This document shows positions 1-8,734 of a stretch of DNA of 64,000 nucleotides, in pieces. The stretch covers positions 27,026 through 91,025 of the forward strand of contig NZ_FNPK01000014.1 in NCBI RefSeq assembly GCF_900107285.1. The letters run 5' to 3'. How positions within the stretch are numbered: position 1 is the stretch's first letter; every line of letters starts with the position of its first letter. The notes under the pieces were generated by a model. That model searched no databases and was not told where the DNA came from. It was given only the letters and a program-made list of their open reading frames with translations. This DNA is from Acinetobacter kyonggiensis. GTDB lineage: Bacteria; Pseudomonadota; Gammaproteobacteria; Pseudomonadales; Moraxellaceae. Both the position numbers and the translations under genes were made by a program.

Positions 1-1156
1 CTTTTTTGGCAGCTTTTAAACGGCGACCTGCTTTCGCAATCATCAATTCAGCAAGCTGCATTGCAATATCAGAGTTTTGATTTAACCACAGTGCAAAAGC
101 ATCTTTGGCAATATTCAATACAATACCCGATGCTTCACGACTGGAAAGACGTTCTTTGGTTTGCCCCGAAAATTGTGGTTCTTGGAATTTTAACGACAGA
201 ATATAATTTACCCCATCCCAAACATCTTCCGCAGACAATTTTAAATTACGCGGTAACAAATTACGCAGTTCACAAAATTCACGCATCGCATCGGTCACAC
301 CTGAACGCAGACCGTTGACATGTGTACCGCCTTGTGCGGTTGGAATTAAATTGACATAGCTCTCTTGAACTTGCTCGCCACCCTCAGCATTCCAGCAAAT
401 CGCAAATTCAGCACTGGCACGCTCAGCCTCACCCGTTGCCACAAAGGCAGGACACGGAATAATATCGCGATCCTGCAATTCATCCATCAAATAATCAACT
501 AAACCATTTTCAAATTGCCATTCAATTTTTTCGTGATTAATTTGATCGAAATAAATAATTTGTAAGCCTGCGGCTAACACGGCTTTGGCTTTTAAATTAT
601 GTTTTAACGCTTTTAAGGAAAATTTGGGTGAATCAAAATATTTTGCATCTGGCCAAAAATGAACGGTGGTTCCTGAAGCACGTTTCGGTGCCTTACCTTC
701 CAACACTTCAAGTTGTGAGACAGGTTCACCATGCTCAAATGCCATTTGATAAAGATTACCATGGCGCTGTACGGCAACTTCGACTCGATTCGACAGTGCA
801 TTGACCACAGAAATCCCTACACCATGCAAACCACCGGAAAATTGGTAGTTATCGGTACTGAATTTACCCCCTGCATGGAGCTTGGTCAGGATAATTTCAA
901 TCCCACTTTGACCATATTCAGGATGGATATCGACGGGCATGCCACGACCATTATCTTCTACCGACAAAGAACCGTCTTTATAGACCGTCACGGTAATTTT
1001 ATTGGCATGTCCTGCAAGTGCCTCATCCACTGCATTATCAATTACTTCTTGTGCCAAATGGTTTGGACGAGTGGTATCGGTATACATGCCGGGACGACGA
1101 CGAACCGGATCTAAACCAGATAAAACTTCAAGTGATTGAGCCGTATATTGAGACAC
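1..1156 (-). CDS. parE: DNA topoisomerase IV subunit B (ParE), 5' part, cut by window edge
   Basis: This is the ATPase subunit of topoisomerase IV, which works with ParC to decatenate replicated chromosomes. Reading the minus strand from a GTG start at 1156 gives an open frame of about 385 codons that runs off the window. The start of the protein reads VSQYTAQSLEVLSGLDPVRR, followed by the GHKL ATP-binding motifs (DNAVDEALAG, EDNGRGMPVDIHPEYG, LHAGGKFS). A full ParE is about 630 residues, so the TOPRIM and C-terminal parts lie outside. The GTG is preceded by AAGGAAAC. It sits 14 bp downstream of yqiA and is probably cotranscribed with it, as in other Gammaproteobacteria. Confidence 0.96.
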   Translation of the reverse strand, partial: MSQYTAQSLEVLSGLDPVRRRPGMYTDTTRPNHLAQEVIDNAVDEALAGHANKITVTVYKDGSLSVEDNGRGMPVDIHPEYGQSGIEIILTKLHAGGKFSTDNYQFSGGLHGVGISVVNALSNRVEVAVQRHGNLYQMAFEHGEPVSQLEVLEGKAPKRASGTTVHFWPDAKYFDSPKFSLKALKHNLKAKAVLAAGLQIIYFDQINHEKIEWQFENGLVDYLMDELQDRDIIPCPAFVATGEAERASAEFAICWNAEGGEQVQESYVNLIPTAQGGTHVNGLRSGVTDAMREFCELRNLLPRNLKLSAEDVWDGVNYILSLKFQEPQFSGQTKERLSSREASGIVLNIAKDAFALWLNQNSDIAMQLAELMIAKAGRRLKAAKK

Positions 1157-1170
1157 GTTGTACTGTTTCC

Positions 1171-1752
1171 TTATTTTATACAATCCGATAAAAACTGTAA
1201 TGCCATCGGTATTTTGTCTGCGAAATTATCCATCGCATGATTGCCATTTGCTTCCGTGATCATCATCGACGGATGCGCAGCATTGCTATAATAACGCTGT
1301 GCTTCACGATAATCCAAAACTTCGTCATCTTGTTGCAGTAACACTAGAATTTTGTCTGCATCTTGCACCAATGGCACAGCCATCTGCTCGAGTTGATCAA
1401 GTTGTGTCTGATCTAAAGTCCATTGGCCATTCACCACATAAGGCAGCTCACCGCCAAATAAATCATGAAATAATTGCCATGGTCGCATAGCTGGATTAAT
1501 TAAAACAGCAGGCACAGCATGTTTTGCGACCAATTGTGTCGCATAAAAACCACCAAGACTACTCCCAATTAAGACCACTTGATCTAAACATTCAATCATC
1601 TTTGAAACATGGGCCAACACCTGTTTCGGAGGCATATTTAAATCAGGCAAATGCACTTGAATATGATGCTGATTTTGACAAAATGCCTGAATGTATTGCC
1701 CTTTAATTGATAAAGTACTACTTTGAAATCCATGCAAATAGATGATGTTCAT
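1171..1752 (-). CDS. yqiA: YqiA/YcfP-family alpha/beta-fold esterase
   Basis: A 193-residue alpha/beta hydrolase of the YqiA family, a cytosolic esterase found next to parE in many Gammaproteobacteria. It opens with the typical IIYLHGFQSS strand and oxyanion loop, has the nucleophile elbow GSSLGG (Ser at about residue 65), a late acidic residue near DDEVLDYREA, and a catalytic His in GNHAMDNF. Length matches the family. It lies directly upstream of parE on the same strand with a 14-bp gap, so an operon is likely. The natural substrate is unknown; E. coli YqiA acts on short acyl esters and CoA esters in vitro. Confidence 0.9.
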   Translation of the reverse strand: MNIIYLHGFQSSTLSIKGQYIQAFCQNQHHIQVHLPDLNMPPKQVLAHVSKMIECLDQVVLIGSSLGGFYATQLVAKHAVPAVLINPAMRPWQLFHDLFGGELPYVVNGQWTLDQTQLDQLEQMAVPLVQDADKILVLLQQDDEVLDYREAQRYYSNAAHPSMMITEANGNHAMDNFADKIPMALQFLSDCIK

Positions 1753-1999
1753 TGCTTTTTATGACATACCAATGGGTTTAATTTAAGTTATAAAAAATAA
1801 GATACCTAGCGAAACTTTATTTTAATGTGTATATAACAGCAATTGTCAGACAAAAAAGTTAAAACTTACAGCTCATCCTCGTTATTGTAAAAGCTATTCG
1901 AGATGAATCATATTAAATTAAAAGCAACGAATTGATAGCGTGAGCTTAAGAAAAAATAAAGTGCCTCAGATAGTAGTGCCATAAAAGGGATAGGATAAA

Positions 2000-3331
2000 A
2001 TGCCAAGTTTAACACCATTGCATGAAACCTATTGTAAATGGGATCGTACACCACCAAGCCAAGCCGATGTATTAGAAGGACTTGCTCAATTGGTAACGAC
2101 TCGTTTAGGGGATGTGGTGCAAGACCTTATACAAGAAATTCAACGTGAAATTTTGATCAGCATATTTGGGATGAGTGAACAACGCTCGAAAAAAATACAA
2201 AAAATCCCCTATATTGACAAAATGTACCAGTTTGCCTATGACAGCTTACTCAGTTATGGTCATTACTTAATTGCGCCAAGTTTGCGACAAATTATTGAAA
2301 AATATCCAAAATTACATGAAAAACCACTCACCCCTGCATTGCATTTTTTAGTTGGGGCTTTAAACGGGGTGCTGGGTGATTATTTATTAAAATATCAAAA
2401 CCCGCTTGCATTACCCATGGTGCTCTACGACCACTATACTGAATTACAAAAAGGTGATCTTTCAGGCCGTGTGGTTATTTTTACCCATGGCTTATGCATG
2501 AACCATTTAGACTGGTCAACCCGTCAATACGGCGGTATTGGTGAAAAATTATTGGCTCAGCGTGACCATAACACCATGCTCTACTTAAACTACAATACTG
2601 GACGCCGTATTTCTGCCAATGGTCGCAGCCTTGCCAACACTTTAGAAGATTTACTTCAACGTAACCCATTGATTACCAGTATTGATTTAATTGGACATAG
2701 TATGGGGGGCTTAGTGTTACGCAGTGCCTTATTTTATGGCAAACAAAATATGCATCAATGGATGCACCTGACTGAAAATTTAGTCTGCTTAGGCTCACCA
2801 CATCATGGGGCAGTTTTAGAACGTTTTGGTTTTATTTTACAAGATCGACTGGGGCACTTCCCGTTTGTAAAAATTGTCCGACATATTGTGAATATTCGCA
2901 GCAATGGCATTCTGGATTTACGTTATGGCAGCGTGCGTGATGATGATTGGGAACATAATACGGCCCGCATTGGTGGCATGGATGACAATCGTAAACCTGC
3001 CCCGCTACCTTCGCATATCAACACCTTTTTAATTGCAGGGTCTGTTGTCTATGAAAATAGAAAAAATCGTCATTTCGACCTGCTAGGTGACTATTTAGTC
3101 AGTGTTAAAAGTGCGTTGGGAGAACATCCTAATCCGCGTTTTCAATTGAAGCTGCCCAAATCAAATAAAGCCATTTTCTATGGCATCCATCACTTTGAGA
3201 TTCACTATCACTCCAATGTAGCTGAACAGATTGTGAGATGGTTTTATCCGCCTCCTGATGCCCCAATTAAAGAACAGGTTCATGAATATCGGATGCAGTT
3301 CGAAGATTTATCCAACAGTGCACCAATTTAA
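2000..3331 (+). CDS. alpha/beta hydrolase, PGAP1/lipase-like
   Basis: A 443-residue predicted hydrolase. A roughly 150-residue N-terminal region without a recognised fold precedes an alpha/beta hydrolase core that starts at VVIFTHGLCMNH and has the nucleophile elbow GHSMGG (Ser about 234) and a LGSPHHG segment typical of PGAP1-like and triacylglycerol lipase families. A late His in YGIHHFEIHYHS may complete the triad. There is no signal peptide, so it is probably cytoplasmic or membrane associated. The start follows GGGATAGGA. It stands alone and converges on dsbB across a shared terminator. The substrate cannot be told from sequence. Confidence 0.8.
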   Translation: MPSLTPLHETYCKWDRTPPSQADVLEGLAQLVTTRLGDVVQDLIQEIQREILISIFGMSEQRSKKIQKIPYIDKMYQFAYDSLLSYGHYLIAPSLRQIIEKYPKLHEKPLTPALHFLVGALNGVLGDYLLKYQNPLALPMVLYDHYTELQKGDLSGRVVIFTHGLCMNHLDWSTRQYGGIGEKLLAQRDHNTMLYLNYNTGRRISANGRSLANTLEDLLQRNPLITSIDLIGHSMGGLVLRSALFYGKQNMHQWMHLTENLVCLGSPHHGAVLERFGFILQDRLGHFPFVKIVRHIVNIRSNGILDLRYGSVRDDDWEHNTARIGGMDDNRKPAPLPSHINTFLIAGSVVYENRKNRHFDLLGDYLVSVKSALGEHPNPRFQLKLPKSNKAIFYGIHHFEIHYHSNVAEQIVRWFYPPPDAPIKEQVHEYRMQFEDLSNSAPI

Positions 3332-3340
3332 ATGAATCAT

Positions 3341-3369
3341 AAAAAAGCCACCTTGCGGTGGCTTTTTTA
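3341..3369. terminator. bidirectional terminator between the hydrolase and dsbB
   Basis: AAAAAAGCCACC, a TTGC loop and GGTGGCTTTTTT form a stem with A- and T-runs on the two sides, between convergent genes, so it can end transcription from both directions. Confidence 0.9.
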
Positions 3370-3380
3370 GATGACCATTT

Positions 3381-3905
3381 TTATTTCTTCTTCCCTGCTT
3401 TAGGCGTAGTCAAAGCATAGTTACGCAATAATTGCCACACACTCACCAGCACCAATACAGCAAAAAACAAGAATGACCAGACAGGCAAGGATTGCCCTAA
3501 AAAGGTCCAATCAACCACTGCACATTCACCAGAACCAGTTAGAACTTGTTGGAAAACCGATTTTAATGGCAAGGTATTGAGCCAATAATCTAGGCCCGGA
3601 CCGCAGCTCGGCACTTGGTCAGGTGGCAAATTTTGCAGCCAAACATGACGTGCTGCCACACCTGCCGACCAAAGAATAGAAAGCGTGCCCAAAAAGGCAT
3701 ACACACGTTTCCCAACATTTGAATTCGGATTATGAATGAAAGCAAGCAAAGAAATAAGCCCTAACCCGATCAATCCAATACGCTGAAAGACGCAGAGTGG
3801 ACAAGGCTCAAGACCTTGTACATGTTCTAAATACAGCGCAAAAGCCATGCCAATAACGCTGGCTAAAAATAAAAAACCACTCACGGAACGATAACGCCAT
3901 TGCAT
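3381..3905 (-). CDS. dsbB: disulfide bond formation protein B
   Basis: DsbB is the inner-membrane quinone reductase that reoxidises periplasmic DsbA (a dsbA gene is present at 39103-39720). The 174-residue protein has four hydrophobic segments, the first redox pair CPLC (Cys35, Cys38) in the first periplasmic loop, and a second pair of periplasmic cysteines (about Cys101 and Cys128) in the second loop. Length and topology fit the family. The start is preceded by AAGAGGATTTGCC. It lies 18 bp downstream of gshA on the same strand, so the two may be cotranscribed, which would join two thiol-redox functions. Confidence 0.95.
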   Translation of the reverse strand: MQWRYRSVSGFLFLASVIGMAFALYLEHVQGLEPCPLCVFQRIGLIGLGLISLLAFIHNPNSNVGKRVYAFLGTLSILWSAGVAARHVWLQNLPPDQVPSCGPGLDYWLNTLPLKSVFQQVLTGSGECAVVDWTFLGQSLPVWSFLFFAVLVLVSVWQLLRNYALTTPKAGKKK

Positions 3906-3923
3906 GGCAAATCCTCTTAATTT

Positions 3924-5501
3924 TTATCGATAATCAGCAAGATATTGCTCAAAACTGAGGCTACTATCTTGTTCAAGTTGCTGTTGTTGTTGCAATGACT
4001 GTACAGCCAAATCATCAAAATACGACAAGGTATCTGGGCTTAACGGATGCTGCTCATAGCTCATGGCATGTTGTTGTGCCATCAGACTACCAAAGCCCCA
4101 TGTACCGCCATTTTCTAAAGTATCGGCAATCACTTGTGCAGACAGCGTTTCATCCACTTCATCAATACGTTTAAGCATCAACGCTAAGGCAGCTGAATAC
4201 AGATTTGTGCTATAGGTTACATCCAGTAAATCAGCCAAAGGTTGCATTGCGATGACTTGCATGCGGCTCCATGCTTCAATCGGATGCTCACCTGTCGCAT
4301 CTATAATGGATGCATTGGGTGCACGGCCACGATTGACCACTTCCGCTTGATTACGCTCAATCTGTAATTGTTCTTCGTCTAATAAATCGGGGCTATCTTG
4401 CAATAAACAATGCAGTGCTAACACTTCCAAGAATGCCGCGGTATTTTCATCTATGCCAATTGAACTGTACGGATTGACATCTACGGCACGTAATTCAACA
4501 TAACCTACCCCACGATTTTCAAGCGCTTGCGATGGCGTTTCACCCGCTTTAGGCACTTGTTTCGGACGCACTAAACTATAGTATTCATTTTCAATTTGTA
4601 GCACATGATCATTGATTTGAATCGGCTCACCCTGTTCATCGGTTAAACCTAAATGGCTAAACGGTGCATAAGGCGTTTTGACTGCTTTTTGTAAACCTTC
4701 TAAATAACCCGACATGGTATTGTAGTGAATACCCAACTGTTTCTGCGCTGAATTTTGATAGCCAAAATTGCCCATGCGTAATGCTGTGGCATAAGGTAGA
4801 AATAACGTGCCTTTGAGTAAGGGCAATAAGTGATGTTCGCGTCCGGTCATAAAACACTGACAGACCGAAGGACTTGCGCCGACCAAGAACATCACCAATG
4901 GGGTTAAACGAATAAAATTACGAATTAAAGCAAAATAACGATGACTACGATAATCCTGCAAGCTCAAACTTTTTAAAGCATCATCGCTCTCATGCTGTTG
5001 CAGTGCTTCAAAGACTTGATCAGGGAAAGATAAATTATAATGCACCCCTGAAATGGTCTGCATACGACGACCATAACGCACCCCTAAACCATGACGATAC
5101 AAGGTCTTAAAGCGACCAACATTCGATGTTCCATATTGGGCTAAACGAATGTTTTCTTCCTGATCATCTAGCATACACGGCATCGACAACGGCCAGAGCT
5201 TTTCACTATTTTCCAAATGACGATGTGCAATCGCATGGATATCGGCTAAATAATGTAATGCTTTTTTGATGCTGTCTTGTGGAGGGGTAATAAACTCCAT
5301 CAAGGCTTCAGAATAGTCAGTGGTAATATGCGGATGTGTTAAAGCCGACCCGAATGCTTTTGGATGCAAGGCTTGCGATAAAAAACCATTGCTTTGCATA
5401 CGCAGGCTTTCACGCTCAATACCGCGCAACATGCCTTTAAACAGCGAAGAATCCACCCAAGTTGGCAATACAACGTGAGAGGTCGATTCGGGTTGACTCA
5501 T
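3924..5501 (-). CDS. gshA: glutamate-cysteine ligase
   Basis: This enzyme makes gamma-glutamylcysteine, the first and rate-limiting step of glutathione synthesis, in the cytoplasm. At 525 residues it matches the gammaproteobacterial GshA type (about 518 residues in E. coli). Recognisable segments are GIERESLRM near the N-terminus, TTDYSEALMEFITPP, and SGVHYNLSFPD in the active-site region, plus VGYVELRAVDVNPYS. The Gln-rich tract near the C-terminus (QSLQQQQQLEQ) is unusual but harmless to the assignment. It leads into dsbB with a short gap. gshB is not in the window. Confidence 0.96.
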   Translation of the reverse strand: MSQPESTSHVVLPTWVDSSLFKGMLRGIERESLRMQSNGFLSQALHPKAFGSALTHPHITTDYSEALMEFITPPQDSIKKALHYLADIHAIAHRHLENSEKLWPLSMPCMLDDQEENIRLAQYGTSNVGRFKTLYRHGLGVRYGRRMQTISGVHYNLSFPDQVFEALQQHESDDALKSLSLQDYRSHRYFALIRNFIRLTPLVMFLVGASPSVCQCFMTGREHHLLPLLKGTLFLPYATALRMGNFGYQNSAQKQLGIHYNTMSGYLEGLQKAVKTPYAPFSHLGLTDEQGEPIQINDHVLQIENEYYSLVRPKQVPKAGETPSQALENRGVGYVELRAVDVNPYSSIGIDENTAAFLEVLALHCLLQDSPDLLDEEQLQIERNQAEVVNRGRAPNASIIDATGEHPIEAWSRMQVIAMQPLADLLDVTYSTNLYSAALALMLKRIDEVDETLSAQVIADTLENGGTWGFGSLMAQQHAMSYEQHPLSPDTLSYFDDLAVQSLQQQQQLEQDSSLSFEQYLADYR

Positions 5502-5713
5502 TACAATCTCGCTTATCGGAAGATAACTACTAAAATAAAATCATCAGTTTATAGCAGTATAACGTGATTTGGGACGGTCACATGATCTGCTGTATATTTT
5601 TCAAGTAAACTGTCAATTATATTTCTGGCAAATTTTTATCACAAAGTTACTCTACAAGACATCTAAATTTTGTGATTGTATTGAATAATAAGTGCTAAAG
5701 AATTGTAAATATT

Positions 5714-6253
5714 ATGAATTATTCAGATATTTTGGACTTTTGGTTTCATCCAGACACTCAAGCCTACTGGTTTGCAAAAAATGATGATTTTGATGGATTA
5801 ATTCATCAAAAATTTTATGACATACATCATCAAGCCGCACAAACCGAGCTATGGTCTTGGCGTAAAAGCGCTGAAGGTCGCTTAGCTGAAGTGATCATAC
5901 TCGACCAATTTTCGCGTAATTTGTTTCGTGATCAGGCGCAAGCCTTTGCCCAAGATGCTTTAGCCTTGGCACTTGCCCAAGAAGTCATCGAGTTAAATTT
6001 AGATCAGCAATTAAACCCAGAACAACGTGCTTTTTTATATATGCCCTTTATGCACAGTGAATCAAAATTGATCCACGAGGTTGGGCTAAAATTGTTTCAA
6101 CAATTAGGCCTGCCTATCGGTCTGGATTATGAAAAAAAGCACAAAGTCATTATTGATCGTTTCGGGCGCTATCCGCATCGTAACCAAATTTTAGCGCGTC
6201 CCTCGACTGCCGAAGAACTCGAATTTTTAACTCAACCCAACAGTAGCTTTTAA
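5714..6253 (+). CDS. DUF924 family protein
   Basis: A 179-residue member of the DUF924 family, alpha-helical cytosolic proteins of unknown role that resemble tetratricopeptide folds. Family hallmarks are the opening ILDFWFHPD...WFAKND, the RLAEVIILDQFSRNLFRD motif, the FLYMPFMHSE motif and the terminal DRFGRYPHRN segment. Length is normal. The ribosome binding site is weak. The next gene, a lipoprotein, follows 51 bp later on the same strand and may be cotranscribed, but there is no functional link visible. Confidence 0.87.
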   Translation: MNYSDILDFWFHPDTQAYWFAKNDDFDGLIHQKFYDIHHQAAQTELWSWRKSAEGRLAEVIILDQFSRNLFRDQAQAFAQDALALALAQEVIELNLDQQLNPEQRAFLYMPFMHSESKLIHEVGLKLFQQLGLPIGLDYEKKHKVIIDRFGRYPHRNQILARPSTAEELEFLTQPNSSF

Positions 6254-6304
6254 GTATTTATTGTGTCTCCTCCCTTGCACAGTAAATTAGTATGGAGGTT
6301 TAAC

Positions 6305-6856
6305 ATGAAGAATAAATTTATCCTAAGTATAGGACTGGTGATGGCCCTCTCTGGCTGTGCCATGACGCCTTCAAAACCGCTGACTTTTGACCAACTGGGT
6401 CAATTCAGTAACACGCCGTTGAATGCTCAATCCTATCGCATCAGTTTTCAAGCCCGTCCCAATATGAGTTTTGGCACAGCAGAAGAAATTACCTTAGTCA
6501 AAGCAGCGCAAACCACAATACAAAACGGATTCCGCTATTTTAAAGTGCTGAATGATCCGAGCAATGTCAACCAACCACCACGCAAAGCCGTAGTCTATCC
6601 AACCCCAATGTACGCTCCATACGGTTATTACCGTCGTTACCCTGGTTTCTGGCCTGATCCATTTTATGATATGCCACAAGTGGTCACGATTGACCCCGTG
6701 CAAGTTTCCTATACCATTGAATGCTATAAAGATCAGAAAAAAGCACCGAGCGATGCTTTTGATGCCACTTTAATTTTACAGTCTTTGGGTCAAAAATACG
6801 GACTTAGCCCGACAGGTCAAGTCTTAGCACCGCAAATGCCGACAACAACAAAATAA
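6305..6856 (+). CDS. predicted lipoprotein, CC0125/CC1285-like
   Basis: A 183-residue secreted lipoprotein. The start at 6305 is chosen over an upstream in-frame ATG because TGGAGG sits just before it and because it places a clean type II signal peptide at the N-terminus, ending in MALSGC (lipidated Cys18). The mature part has YRISFQARPN...LVKAAQTTIQNGFRYFKVL, which resembles the CC0125/CC1285 lipoprotein family, then a Pro/Tyr-rich stretch (YAPYGYYRRYPGFWPDPFYD). Function is unknown. It is followed 30 bp later by a DUF445 membrane protein on the same strand. Confidence 0.72.
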   Translation: MKNKFILSIGLVMALSGCAMTPSKPLTFDQLGQFSNTPLNAQSYRISFQARPNMSFGTAEEITLVKAAQTTIQNGFRYFKVLNDPSNVNQPPRKAVVYPTPMYAPYGYYRRYPGFWPDPFYDMPQVVTIDPVQVSYTIECYKDQKKAPSDAFDATLILQSLGQKYGLSPTGQVLAPQMPTTTK

Positions 6857-6886
6857 CCCGATGTCACACATCAACAGGAAGCTTGC

Positions 6887-8194
6887 ATGACCATAGCGGA
6901 AGCAGAAACCACCCCAAGTTTGCAACGCAGTAAACGCCTTGCCACCATTGCCCTAATCATGGCGATTGTCACATGGTTAATCCTGATGGTGGTTGCCAAG
7001 CTCCTTCCTGAATATGTGTGGCTGATTCACATTCTAATGCTCGCTGCTGAAGCAGGGGTCGTAGGTGGCTTAGCAGATTGGTATGCCATTACGGTGCTGT
7101 TTCGCAACCCGTTTGGCAAAATGCCCATTCCTAAATTTTTACTCGATCACACCGAAATTATTCCACGCAATAAAGCACGTATTGCAGAATCGATGGGCCG
7201 CTTTGTTCAAGAAAACTTTTTGTCTCCACAAGTGGTCGAAAGAAGTCTACACAGTACTGACCTTAGCCTTGCTGTGGGCCAATGGCTGGCAAAAGCTGAA
7301 AATAATGCTCAAGTTACACAGGTTATTCAGCAAACCGTACCGAAAATTTTTGAATTTGTCGGACAGGAACAAATTGGACGTTTTATTCAAAATAATAGCG
7401 TGCAATGGGTACGTAACACCCAAATCAACACCCTCGCCAGTGAAATGCTGCGTGCCGTTTTAGAAAATGATTTCCACCAAGATGTGTTACAACACGGACT
7501 CGACTTAGCGCATGAATGGATGCTTTCACATCCAGAAGAAACCCGCGAACTGACCCATAGATTATTCAAAGAACTGGGGGTGTTAAAACTGGCCAAAGGT
7601 GCCAGTTGGATTGGCATTGATGTACAACAGCGTACCATTGATTCATTAATCGCACGGGTTGAATCCATGCTGGCCGACCCAGAACATCCGTGGCGACAAC
7701 AGATTGAAGAAATCGGTCATCAGCTCATGCTAGAACTGTCGGATGATGAAAGTAGTGCCAGCCATCGCTTAAACAGCAGCAAAAATGCCTTGCTCGATAG
7801 TCCACAAGTGCTGAATTTTATTAGTGGCGCGGTGGTGATTTTATGTGATGCGATTAAAGCGGACTTACTGAAAGCCAATTCAGGCATTGCCCAAAATCTG
7901 CGGGTCGCCATTCAACAAGTTGGTGAAAATATTATTTCTAATCAAGCAGTACGTGATCTACTGAATGAAAAAATGAGTGCTATTGCCATCAATTTAAGTG
8001 ATCAATATAGTGAAAAAGTCATTCGTTTTATTAGCGAACGCATTCATGAATGGGATTCACGAGAAATGATCGACAAAATTGAAAATGAAGTCGGTGGTGA
8101 TCTACACATGATCCGCGTCAATGGCGTGGTTGTCGGTGCATTTATTGGCTTGGTGCTTGGGATTATTCGTGCTTTGGTTGATTTAGTACTGTAA
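6887..8194 (+). CDS. DUF445 family membrane protein (YjiN-like)
   Basis: A 435-residue inner-membrane protein of the DUF445/YjiN family. Two N-terminal transmembrane helices (about residues 19-62) flank the conserved AEAGVVGGLADWYAITVLFRNP segment, which is the signature of the family, followed by IPKFLLDHTEIIPRNKARIAESMGRFV. A long helical soluble region fills the middle, and a final hydrophobic segment (VVVGAFIGLVLGIIRALVDLV) ends the protein. The start follows AGGAAG. The family's role is not established; some members are tied to envelope stress. Confidence 0.87.
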   Translation: MTIAEAETTPSLQRSKRLATIALIMAIVTWLILMVVAKLLPEYVWLIHILMLAAEAGVVGGLADWYAITVLFRNPFGKMPIPKFLLDHTEIIPRNKARIAESMGRFVQENFLSPQVVERSLHSTDLSLAVGQWLAKAENNAQVTQVIQQTVPKIFEFVGQEQIGRFIQNNSVQWVRNTQINTLASEMLRAVLENDFHQDVLQHGLDLAHEWMLSHPEETRELTHRLFKELGVLKLAKGASWIGIDVQQRTIDSLIARVESMLADPEHPWRQQIEEIGHQLMLELSDDESSASHRLNSSKNALLDSPQVLNFISGAVVILCDAIKADLLKANSGIAQNLRVAIQQVGENIISNQAVRDLLNEKMSAIAINLSDQYSEKVIRFISERIHEWDSREMIDKIENEVGGDLHMIRVNGVVVGAFIGLVLGIIRALVDLVL

Positions 8195-8255
8195 AAATGT
8201 GTTTCAGATAAAAAATCATCTTCGACCCACAGGCAATCTGCACTTAAGTATTGAT

Positions 8256-8540
8256 TTACTTTGGTGCATTCTGAGCAGGCATATCAACCAGTTTGCCCGT
8301 CACTTTACGTACTAGCGGCAAAATAGCCAACACAATAGGAAAAGCAAAAGCCCAAGAAATCATCCAGTTATGCAGCCATAAACTGATAAAACCGTCGATC
8401 CAACCCAAATTGCGCAGCATATTAATAAAAGAAATAATACCACTCATTAGACAAGACAACATAAACGGCATCACTACCGTGGCCCATTTTGCAGGCAGCT
8501 TAGGAATATTACCGATAATCATAGGACGGTCAGGTTGCAT
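8256..8540 (-). CDS. DUF2798 family small membrane protein
   Basis: A 94-residue protein with two transmembrane helices matching DUF2798. The family pattern is visible: LPAKWATVVMPFMLSCLMSGIISFINMLRN for the first helix and WMISWAFAFPIVLAILPLVRKVTGKLV for the second. An internal Met at residue 7 could also be the true start, since neither site has a strong ribosome binding site. It stands alone between convergent DUF445 and divergent argS. Function is unknown. Confidence 0.75.
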   Translation of the reverse strand: MQPDRPMIIGNIPKLPAKWATVVMPFMLSCLMSGIISFINMLRNLGWIDGFISLWLHNWMISWAFAFPIVLAILPLVRKVTGKLVDMPAQNAPK

Positions 8541-8734
8541 ATGCTCGACTCGGATTTTTTACAGTCTTCTAATATGCCATAAATCATGCTTTTTTGAATA
8601 TTTTCCTCGTTTTATCCCCTTCCTCCCGATGCAGACTATCGGACATGTTTTATTCAATACAAATGGGTTTACCTAAAGACGGCAAAATTTGCTATATTCA
8701 TTGTTTTTCCGCGACATTTATTTTTCGACTGATT

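Noticed and set aside
731..1114. 127-codon plus-strand open frame at the left edge
   Set aside because: It is antisense to the GHKL domain of parE, which is unmistakable; the frame is a shadow.
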